DNA of 64,000 nucleotides, taken from Serratia marcescens subsp. marcescens ATCC 13880 (GTDB taxonomy: Bacteria > Pseudomonadota > Gammaproteobacteria > Enterobacterales > Enterobacteriaceae). The notes beneath the pieces are model-generated. The model ran no database searches. It was not told the DNA's origin and saw nothing but the letters and a program-made list of their open reading frames with translations. Shown in pieces: positions 51,851-64,000 of this stretch. The position numbers were made by a program, and so were the translations under genes. How positions within the stretch are numbered: position 1 is the first letter of the stretch; each line of letters opens with the position of its first letter. The DNA lies in assembly GCF_017299535.1 (NCBI RefSeq), contig NZ_CP071238.1, positions 1,612,001 to 1,676,000 on the forward strand. Direction: 5' to 3'.

Positions 51851-51889
51851 GTGTGCTCTGGTTGCCACAACGCCAGGGGCGGTAGCGTG
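51851..51889 (+). promoter_or_regulatory. JUMPstart with ops element, second copy
   Basis: The segment begins GTGTGCTCTGGTTGCC and ends in the same ops core GGCGGTAGCGTG (51878-51889) as the first copy. It lies about 120 bases before wzm. RfaH recruited here would act on the whole galactan cluster. Inverted repeats lie just upstream (AACCGGG at 51796 with CCCGGTT at 51816) in the tail of the galU transcript. Confidence 0.93.
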
Positions 51890-52007
51890 GCTGCGATGAG
51901 CTCAGAAAGGCATGCTGCCCGTCATGCCACCCAGGCTACGCTGGACCTGAAGACGTACGGCCATGTTTCATCTGTCAGGGAATTTCAATCTTAAATCGAG
52001 TTTTTAT

Positions 52008-52775
52008 ATGAAGTATAGCTTAGGTTATCTTTGGGATTTGGCTTCGGTCATCACAGAGAAAGAATTAAAAGTAAGATATAAAAGCAGCTTCTTTGGCTAT
52101 TTATGGTCAATTGCTAATCCATTACTCTTTGCTATGATCTACTATTTTATTTTTAAATTGGTCATGCGGGTTCAAATACCAAACTATACCGTTTTTATTA
52201 TTACAGGTCTGTTCCCTTGGCAGTGGTTTGCCAGTTCAACGACTAACTCTTTATATTCGTTTATTGCTAACGCGCAGATTATCAAAAAAACCGTATTTCC
52301 ACGCTCGGTCATTCCTTTTAGTAATGTTCTGATGGAGTGCCTGCATTTCCTTTGTACGATTCCGGTTATTATTGTTTTCCTCTATGTTTATGATATGCGT
52401 CCATCGATTGATTGGCTGTGGGGAGTCCCACTTATCGGTATTGCGCAGATGATGATGACTTTCGGGATCGCGATGATGCTGTCAACGCTGAACCTTTTCT
52501 TCCGCGATCTGGAGCGTTTCATTACGCTGGGTATCATGTTGATGTTTTATTGCACGCCAATTCTGTACTCCGGTGATATGATTCCCCAAGAATATCGCTT
52601 TATGGTTGATTACAATCCGTTGGCTAACATGATACTGAGTTGGCGCGATCTGTTTATGAATGGGGTTATTGATTATCACCAAATCGGTATGCTCTACGGA
52701 TATGCGCTGCTGTTCATTATCGTTGGTGTCAGCATTTTCAATAAGTTGAAGTACAGATTTGCAGAGATATTATAA
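52008..52775 (+). CDS. wzm: Wzm, O-antigen ABC transporter permease
   Basis: 255 residues from the ATG at 52008; an ATG 45 bases earlier is possible but Klebsiella Wzm begins MKYxLGYL, as here. It is an ABC-2 polysaccharide permease with six membrane helices: KELKVRYKSSFFGYLWSIANP near the start, IITGLFPWQWFASSTTNS, TLNLFFRDLERF and MFYCTPILYSGDMIP. It moves completed undecaprenyl-linked galactan across the inner membrane. Overlaps wzt by one base (TAATG). Confidence 0.94.
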   Translation: MKYSLGYLWDLASVITEKELKVRYKSSFFGYLWSIANPLLFAMIYYFIFKLVMRVQIPNYTVFIITGLFPWQWFASSTTNSLYSFIANAQIIKKTVFPRSVIPFSNVLMECLHFLCTIPVIIVFLYVYDMRPSIDWLWGVPLIGIAQMMMTFGIAMMLSTLNLFFRDLERFITLGIMLMFYCTPILYSGDMIPQEYRFMVDYNPLANMILSWRDLFMNGVIDYHQIGMLYGYALLFIIVGVSIFNKLKYRFAEIL

Positions 52776-53515
52776 TGAGCGTAGCTATAGAATTTAAAAA
52801 TGTCACTAAGCGCTATCCATTATACCATCATATTGGATCTGGCATTAAGGAGCTGATTTTTAATCCTCGTCGGGCGCTGAGTTTGCTCAGTGGGCGCAGT
52901 TATTTGGCGATCGAGGATATCTGTTTCCAGGTGCAAAAAGGAGAGTCCGTTGCTCTCATTGGCCGAAACGGCGCGGGGAAAAGTACGTCGCTTGGTTTGG
53001 TCGCTGGCGTGATGAAACCGTCTTCCGGTTCTGTTCATGTCGTTGGCCGGGTGGCTTCCATGCTGGAATTGGGCGGTGGGTTCCATCCGGAACTGACCGG
53101 CAGAGAGAATATCCGATTGAATGCCACGCTGTTGGGCCTTCGTCGTAAAGAATTAAAACAACGCCTGGATAAGATTATCGAGTTCTCCGAGTTGGGGGAA
53201 TTTATCGATGAACCAATCCGAGTATACTCCAGCGGTATGCTGGCGAAGCTGGGGTTCTCAGTCATTACGCAAGTTGATCCGGATATCCTGATTATTGATG
53301 AAGTGTTGGCTGTAGGGGATATTGCGTTTCAACGCAAATGTATAAAAACGATCAACGAATTTAAGAGCAAGGGCGTTACTATTCTTTTTGTTAGCCACAA
53401 TCTTGAAGATGTCGAGAAAATTTGTGATAAGGTCATTTGGATTGAAAACCATAAAATGAAAGCCATGGGTGATGCTCACTCTATTATCTCTCAGTATAAG
53501 ACAGCAATGGCCTAA
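52775..53515 (+). CDS. wzt: Wzt, O-antigen ABC transporter ATPase
   Basis: 246 residues. Walker A GRNGAGKS, the polysaccharide-exporter motif LGGGFHPELTGRENI, signature YSSGMLAKLGFSV and Walker B ILIIDEVLAVGD are clear. It lacks the long C-terminal carbohydrate-binding domain of O8/O9a Wzt, so it should export without chain-end recognition, as in Klebsiella D-galactan I. Its stop is 31 bases before wbbM. Confidence 0.94.
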   Translation: MSVAIEFKNVTKRYPLYHHIGSGIKELIFNPRRALSLLSGRSYLAIEDICFQVQKGESVALIGRNGAGKSTSLGLVAGVMKPSSGSVHVVGRVASMLELGGGFHPELTGRENIRLNATLLGLRRKELKQRLDKIIEFSELGEFIDEPIRVYSSGMLAKLGFSVITQVDPDILIIDEVLAVGDIAFQRKCIKTINEFKSKGVTILFVSHNLEDVEKICDKVIWIENHKMKAMGDAHSIISQYKTAMA

Positions 53516-53545
53516 ATTTATAAATATGACTACTAGGTAATTCAA

Positions 53546-57502
<3,957 letters not shown>

Positions 57503-57516
57503 CCGGTAAGAGTTAA

Positions 57517-58659
57517 ATGAAAAAGATTTGTTATTTTATCAACTCAGATTGGTACTTTGAACTGCACTGGGTTGAAAGAGCGCTGGCGGCTCAGGCCGCA
57601 GGCTATGAGATCCACGTTGTTAGTCACTTTGTGGGCGACGACATTCAGCAAAAGCTGGCGGATAAGGGTTTTATCTGCCATGACTCATCTGTATCTGAAT
57701 TGTCTATCAATCCGATTAACTTCTTTGGTTCGCTGGCCAAAGTTTGGACGTTACTCAAAAAAATCAACCCTGACGTACTGCATTGCATCACTATCAAACC
57801 TTGCTTGATGGGCGGGTTCTTTGCGCGTTTTTACAACAAGCCGATTATTCTCGGCTTTGTCGGGCTTGGGCGCGTCTTTATGGAGGATAAATTGTCAATG
57901 AACGTCATTCGTTATCTGACGTTACATTCGTACAATCATATCTTTAAGAACAAAAAATGCTTGCTGGCCTTTGAGCATGAACACGACCGCGATCGACTTC
58001 TGGCACTGACTGAAGCGAAAAAAAGCCAAACGGTTGTGATCGATGGTGCTGGCATTAACCCCGATATTTATCACTACTCGCTAGAAATCAACCGCGAAAA
58101 ACCGGTCGTCTTGTTCGCCAGCCGTTTGCTGTGGAGCAAAGGATTGGGCGATCTGGTTGAGGTGAAAAAACGGTTGGCGAGTAAAGGTGTGGATTTTGTG
58201 CTTAATGTGGCTGGGATTTCGATTGTTGACGATCCAGATGCCATCCCGCTGTCGCAAATAGAAGAATGGCACCAGCAAGGGCTTATTAACTGGCTGGGCC
58301 GCTGCAGCGATGTTTACAGTCTGATTGAGGCCTCTAACGTTGTCGCTCTGCCTTCTACGTATTCGGAAGGCATCCCGCGTATTTTGCTTGAAGCGTCCTC
58401 GGTTGGGCGTGCTTGCATCGCTTACGACGTGGGCGGGTGCCAAAGTCTGATTATTGATGAATATACCGGCAGCTTGGTTGAGATGCGCAATATCGAAGTC
58501 TTGGCAGAGAAGTTGGAACAGCTGCTCACCAGCCCTACCAAGCGTGTCGAGATGGGTGTGCGCAGCCGAGAGCGCATCGAAAGCAAATTCGCCTCATCAT
58601 TAGTTATCGATGACACGTTGAAACTCTATCAACGCGCCATTGCTAATGGAACGTATTGA
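57517..58659 (+). CDS. wbbO: WbbO-like galactosyltransferase starting D-galactan I
   Basis: 380 residues (Klebsiella WbbO 377), GT4 family: FINSDWYFELHWVERALAAQ, LHCITIKPCLMG, FVGLGRVFMED, VVLFASRLLWSKGLGDLVEV and YSEGIPRILLEASSVGRAC (E-x7-E). In Klebsiella WbbO adds the first Galp and Galf to the GlcNAc-lipid made by WecA, which explains why the cluster has no initiating transferase. AGGGG-poor start, 14 bases after wbbN. Confidence 0.9.
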   Translation: MKKICYFINSDWYFELHWVERALAAQAAGYEIHVVSHFVGDDIQQKLADKGFICHDSSVSELSINPINFFGSLAKVWTLLKKINPDVLHCITIKPCLMGGFFARFYNKPIILGFVGLGRVFMEDKLSMNVIRYLTLHSYNHIFKNKKCLLAFEHEHDRDRLLALTEAKKSQTVVIDGAGINPDIYHYSLEINREKPVVLFASRLLWSKGLGDLVEVKKRLASKGVDFVLNVAGISIVDDPDAIPLSQIEEWHQQGLINWLGRCSDVYSLIEASNVVALPSTYSEGIPRILLEASSVGRACIAYDVGGCQSLIIDEYTGSLVEMRNIEVLAEKLEQLLTSPTKRVEMGVRSRERIESKFASSLVIDDTLKLYQRAIANGTY

Positions 58660-59858
58660 TTTTAGGGGGTATTTTGACTTTCTTCGCGAAGCTATGGACG
58701 AGAAAATGTGAAAAGGACGTTCCGGTTCCGCCAGTGAAAGTATTCTATTTAGTGTCGGCTGCAGGTATGCCTAATTTTGGCGATGATATGCTGACGCGAT
58801 TTTGGGTCACTGAATTGCAACGGCGGTTCCCGGGCTGCACCATTTATCTGGATGCAGTTGACGCCGTCGTTGCTTCACGGTTATTTCCCGGAGTGCGATG
58901 CGTGGATTATCTGTGGCGATTGGTTCAAGCATTGGGCAATGATGGCTCTTTGGAAGAAAAGCTTGCCGATCCTTACACGCTACCGTTTCGTGAGCGTTTG
59001 ATGTCCAAGGCATTTATCTCCGCCGAAAGTATTCATCTACTGGGTGGGGGATACATCAATGAGCTCTGGGGTGCCAACTCGCGGCTAATTGAAGTGGTTG
59101 CCTATTTTGCCCAAAAATACCAGCTCGCTTGTTATGCTACAGGGCTGGGATTGCAGCCGCTCTCTTCTGAAAAGGCCGAGCAACTAGCACCTTATATTCG
59201 CCAGTTTGACCAGTTTGATGTCCGGGATCAGGCGAGCTACGACGTTTTAGCGCCGTTTGAACTGCCAGCGCTCGGTTTTACAGGAGACGATTATTTTGCT
59301 TTTTCGTCTTATCCTGTAGGATACATTGCTGAGAATGAGCAGTTCACTTTACACCTGTGCATTCATACCGAGTTATCGGAAGATGATGTTCTCACTGAGA
59401 GTTTATTGGGGTTGTTGGGGCAAACAACAGCGCTATTCCTGGAAAAGCATCCGAACGCGATAATCAAGTTTTATGAGTTTCGCCCTGGCTCAGATGGTGT
59501 TTTCTTCCGTCAAATCCTCGAGTTTTTCCCCCAGGCTGAGTTTGTGTCATTTGAGCAGGTTTGGCATGATGGCTTGAAATTTGCGTCACATGATTTTTGT
59601 ATCAGCTCGCGTTTCCATTTTCAGGTTATCGCAGCCAGCCTTGGCATTCCAGGGGTCGCGCTTTCGTGGTCCGATTACTACGACAACAAGTTCTCCAGTC
59701 TGCAACGCATGTCAGACTGGCCAATGATTCGACCGGATATCAACCAGGAAGAGTTACGGGCTATCTTATTGTCATTTTCGCGTGGCGACCGCCAACAGGG
59801 TCTGGAACAAATTCAACAGGCTAAGCAGCTGTTATTGGCGCAGCTGTACAATTTTTAA
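58656..59858 (+). CDS. Polysaccharide pyruvyl transferase-family protein
   Basis: 400 residues if started at TTG 58656, which overlaps wbbO by 4 bases; a TTG at 58674 has a better GGGGG 4 bases upstream. Blocks fit the PS_pyruv_trans family: PNFGDDMLTRFWVTELQRR, LLGGGYINELWG, YATGLGLQPL, DQFDVRDQASY, FTGDDYFAF, and FCISSRFHFQVIAASLGIPG near the end. Such enzymes put pyruvate ketals on sugars from phosphoenolpyruvate, or in some branches transfer other groups. This gene is not part of the standard six-gene D-galactan I set. GC level is like its neighbours. Confidence 0.78.
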   Translation: MILGGILTFFAKLWTRKCEKDVPVPPVKVFYLVSAAGMPNFGDDMLTRFWVTELQRRFPGCTIYLDAVDAVVASRLFPGVRCVDYLWRLVQALGNDGSLEEKLADPYTLPFRERLMSKAFISAESIHLLGGGYINELWGANSRLIEVVAYFAQKYQLACYATGLGLQPLSSEKAEQLAPYIRQFDQFDVRDQASYDVLAPFELPALGFTGDDYFAFSSYPVGYIAENEQFTLHLCIHTELSEDDVLTESLLGLLGQTTALFLEKHPNAIIKFYEFRPGSDGVFFRQILEFFPQAEFVSFEQVWHDGLKFASHDFCISSRFHFQVIAASLGIPGVALSWSDYYDNKFSSLQRMSDWPMIRPDINQEELRAILLSFSRGDRQQGLEQIQQAKQLLLAQLYNF

Positions 59859-59995
59859 CGCTTTGTAATCTGTTGCAAAGCCTATCGCACCAATCACTAC
59901 CCACCCGGCTCAATCCTGAGTTAACATGTGTGCCACATCACAAAACCTGCTGGCCGACGTTGCTGGCAGGGTCATCCTCAGACAGGAGTTCCTAA

Positions 59996-61402
<1,407 letters not shown>

Positions 61403-61418
61403 ATTCATTACACTAAAT

Positions 61419-61440
61419 AGCCGGACTATGTCCGGCTTTA
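61419..61440 (+). terminator. Rho-independent terminator of gnd
   Basis: Perfect 7-bp stem AGCCGGA/TCCGGCT with a 5-base loop, then TTA; 16 bases past gnd. Confidence 0.75.
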
Positions 61441-61555
61441 CTGTCATAAGTTTTGATTTCTGATTTCTATATTTTTCAGAAAATAAAAAATTATTATAGT
61501 AGTTAATATAAGTCAATATTGATTCATTTGCCTGAATAGTATTCATAGAGGAAAT

Positions 61556-62401
61556 ATGAAAGGCTCAGTTGCTATTATTTTGAGACACCACGAGACTAGG
61601 AAGCGCTTGCTTTTACGAGCCCTTGAGTCCGTGAAGAATCAATCATATAAAAAATATGAAGTTTTTGTCATGATGAGTAAATTTAACATATCGTCTGACA
61701 TTGAGGACTTGGTTTTAATTTCTGGGTGTGACAATGTTAATGTTGTAGCCTCCCAGGATGAACTTATTAATAAACTACACAGCATCCAATTTGAGTATGT
61801 ATGTTTTCTTGACGATGATGATACTTGGGCTCCTGAATATTTAACACGCTGCCTTTCTATTTTTGAAAAAAGTAAAGATAAATACCCATCCATTGGTGCT
61901 GTGGCATGCCATGTAAATAGGGTTTCTGAAATAGCTGAAGGCAATAGAATAAAAATAGATAAAACAGAGCCGTGGAATCATTATTTTTCTGCGGGGCCAG
62001 TTTGCATCGATGCATTGTATTATAGGAACAGTATTCCTATATCATCATGCATCTTTGAATATAGTGCATTTATGCATGATGTTAAGTCCTATAATATTCT
62101 AGAACCGGCATTTTTCTGGGTGTTCTTAATATCATTTATGAGCAGAAATGATGTTTGGTTCATTCCTGAATCGTTATCTTTCTATCACTTTCGTAGGGAA
62201 GATGATTTCAATCTGGGTAACTATAGTATTATTCATGCAGAAGACTATGCTTTTTCATCTAAAATTATTCTAAATAGCATGGCTAGAAATGCTTCCGATG
62301 ACTACACATGTCGGTTTATTTCTAGTTTCATCTTTAATGAGGCTATTTTTCATCGAGTAACCTCGATTGATAACAAAATTTCACGCCTCGTAGATCAATA
62401 A
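61556..62401 (+). CDS. GT2-family glycosyltransferase downstream of gnd
   Basis: 281 residues, preceded by GAGGAA. The N-terminus [27 protein letters not shown] and [13 protein letters not shown] (metal site, about 82-94) define a GT-A family 2 enzyme; [15 protein letters not shown] lies near residue 200. Much of the remainder is not recognised. Strongly AT-rich with ATA and AGA codons, so likely acquired separately from gnd. It may decorate the O-antigen or another glycan. The next gene starts 26 bases later. Confidence 0.72.
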   Translation: MKGSVAIILRHHETRKRLLLRALESVKNQSYKKYEVFVMMSKFNISSDIEDLVLISGCDNVNVVASQDELINKLHSIQFEYVCFLDDDDTWAPEYLTRCLSIFEKSKDKYPSIGAVACHVNRVSEIAEGNRIKIDKTEPWNHYFSAGPVCIDALYYRNSIPISSCIFEYSAFMHDVKSYNILEPAFFWVFLISFMSRNDVWFIPESLSFYHFRREDDFNLGNYSIIHAEDYAFSSKIILNSMARNASDDYTCRFISSFIFNEAIFHRVTSIDNKISRLVDQ

Positions 62402-62427
62402 ATGATTCCTGCTCAGTAGAGGGAACT

Positions 62428-64000
62428 ATGAATTTTAATAATTACGATTTTGTTAGTTTCGACATTTTTGATACGCTTTTAAGTCGAAAAATTGCACGGC
62501 CTAAGGATTTGTTTTCGCTGATTCAGGCTAATTTGTCGTATGATAATAAATATGTTGCATGGCCTGAACTAGTCGATAATTTTTCTGTTATCCGAGAAAA
62601 AGCAGAGGAAAAAGCTAGAAAAAATAAGGTTGAACTGTACGGCGGTGAGCCTGAGATTTTGATTTCGGATATCTATGATCAAGTAAGAGAGAGGGTTCCC
62701 GCATTACCCAGTAATATAATTGACATATTGATTGCTTTAGAAATAGAGATGGAGAAAGCCGTCCTTTTTAAAAGTTCTGCTGCGGAAACCATTTTTGATC
62801 AAGCTAGGGCAGCAGGGTGTAAGATTATCGTTATAAGCGATATGTATTTACCATCTAAAGTGTTGCGCGAACTGCTGGAAAACTCTGGTTATAAAGATCT
62901 TGATGATGTGGCTATTTTCTCATCAGGCGAGGAGGGCGTATCTAAACACTCGGGGAAATTATACCCTAGGGTTAGAGAAAAACTTGGGCTAACAGGAAAA
63001 CGTTGGTTGCATATTGGTGATAATAAGCATTCTGATATTGAAATGGCGAAGTGTCATTCGATTGATGGATTACATGCTGATTGGTCACAATATGATGGTG
63101 GTGTTTCGCGGCATTGGCAGATTAAGGATGTTATCGGCGAGTCTATTAATCTCTCTGTAACGAATATCCAAGCAAAGCAATTTTTCGCTGATGACCCGCT
63201 TACTGAGATTGGTTTCAAAATTTTTGGCCCATTGATGTTGGGCTATACATCTTGGATCTACGCTACGGCAAAAAAACTAAATGTTGAAAAACTCTTGTTT
63301 TTAGCTCGTGATGCACATTTAATTCGCGATATTTTCCTGAATTTCTACAATAAAGATCGTCAATTTGACTATCAATATGTTTATCTTTCCCGTGCCTCGA
63401 CTTACAAAATGGGAATGACTGACTGGCCCATGCATCGTATTTGGCATCTTTTTGGGGGTAAGAATAGGAAAAGTATAAAAAGCATTCTTTCTGTTATTGG
63501 ATTAAATGCTGAAAACCATCTTTCTGATATTCACGATGTTGGTTTCCCAGACGAAAATTATGTTCCGAGTCATCACGAGCGCGATAGAGTTCACTGGCTG
63601 ATTAATAAGTTGTTCACGCATGCATTATTGCAAAATAAGAAGTGTCGAGATGAATTCTCAGATTACTTCAGAGAAGCAGTGGGTGACTATAAGTCAGTTG
63701 CGTTAGTTGATATTGGTTGGATGGGCAACATTCAATCTGTATTTAGTCGTGCTCTAGGTGACGTATGGGCAGATAAGAAAATAAGTGGGCTATATCTAGC
63801 GACTTTTGAAGGGGCTAAGGATAACAAATCATATTATAATGATATGAAAGGTTGGTTGACCAATTATGGCGAACCAAGAAGTCATCATGACTTGATTCTC
63901 TCTGGTGGGGTAGAACTGTTGGAGTTTGCTATGGCAGACAACACGGGTTCGACTAAGGGCTATGAGAAAATTAATGGTAAAACGCAGCCTGTAAAAGAAA
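62428..64000 (+). CDS. HAD-domain protein with a large C-terminal region (3' end cut)
   Basis: The frame opens at ATG 62428 with GAGGGA 4 bases upstream and runs off the window (524 codons visible). Residues 1-200 are a HAD hydrolase: FDIFDTLLSRK (motif I, residues 11-21), VISDMYLPSK (II), SKHSGKLY (III Lys) and LHIGDNKHSDIEMAK (IV). The following 300 residues are a separate domain with LLFLARDAHLIRDIF, YVYLSRAST and SVALVDIGWMGNIQSVF. Similar two-part proteins are found in polysaccharide loci, but I cannot name a reaction. AT-rich like the GT2 gene before it. Confidence 0.75.
   Translation, partial: MNFNNYDFVSFDIFDTLLSRKIARPKDLFSLIQANLSYDNKYVAWPELVDNFSVIREKAEEKARKNKVELYGGEPEILISDIYDQVRERVPALPSNIIDILIALEIEMEKAVLFKSSAAETIFDQARAAGCKIIVISDMYLPSKVLRELLENSGYKDLDDVAIFSSGEEGVSKHSGKLYPRVREKLGLTGKRWLHIGDNKHSDIEMAKCHSIDGLHADWSQYDGGVSRHWQIKDVIGESINLSVTNIQAKQFFADDPLTEIGFKIFGPLMLGYTSWIYATAKKLNVEKLLFLARDAHLIRDIFLNFYNKDRQFDYQYVYLSRASTYKMGMTDWPMHRIWHLFGGKNRKSIKSILSVIGLNAENHLSDIHDVGFPDENYVPSHHERDRVHWLINKLFTHALLQNKKCRDEFSDYFREAVGDYKSVALVDIGWMGNIQSVFSRALGDVWADKKISGLYLATFEGAKDNKSYYNDMKGWLTNYGEPRSHHDLILSGGVELLEFAMADNTGSTKGYEKINGKTQPVKE

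Overview
The window looks like a piece of a Serratia chromosome, most likely S. marcescens or a close relative. Three things support this. The housekeeping genes follow enterobacterial order (mgl, sanA, cdd, yohJK, metG, mrp, udk, dcd, asmA, yegH, next to a wza locus). The background is GC-rich. An S-layer gene (slaA-like) lies directly upstream of lipBCD, a type I secretion system known from S. marcescens.

Bases 1-20603 are core genome: the end of the methyl-galactoside importer, a small tautomerase, sanA, maeA, cdd, yohJK, a YdeE-like exporter, an orphan sugar-binding protein, metG/mrp (divergent), a PAP2 phosphatase, udk, dcd, asmA, dcuC and yegH. Several genes end in clear hairpin terminators.

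Bases 20604-35969 are an exopolysaccharide locus of group 1 capsule type. A JUMPstart/ops element (RfaH target) precedes galU and galF, then wza-wzb-wzc, a hairpin attenuator, and an AT-rich block with three GT4 glycosyltransferases, a Wzy-like polymerase, WbaP (galactose-1-P initiator) and a Tat-signal beta-helix protein. No Wzx flippase or Wzi was found in this locus.

Bases 35970-38141 carry no intact gene. They hold decayed IS3-family transposase fragments on both sides of 78 tandem copies of a 7-bp unit (546 bp).

Bases 38142-46080 hold slaA and its exporter lipB-lipC-lipD. manC, manB and a galE with an in-frame amber codon follow; they would supply GDP-mannose and UDP-galactose. A third galU-type gene comes next.

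Bases 51851-59858 are an O-antigen cluster with its own JUMPstart/ops element: wzm-wzt-wbbM-glf-wbbN-wbbO, the gene set of Klebsiella D-galactan I, plus a polysaccharide pyruvyl transferase-like gene at the end. gnd follows, then an AT-rich GT2 glycosyltransferase and a HAD-domain protein cut by the window end.

Taken together, about 43 kb is devoted to the cell surface: a Wzy-type exopolysaccharide, an ABC-exported galactan O-antigen, and a secreted S-layer protein with its exporter. The precursor genes galU, galF, galE, manB, manC and glf are interleaved among them. All functional calls rest on reading protein sequences and gene order; no database search was run.
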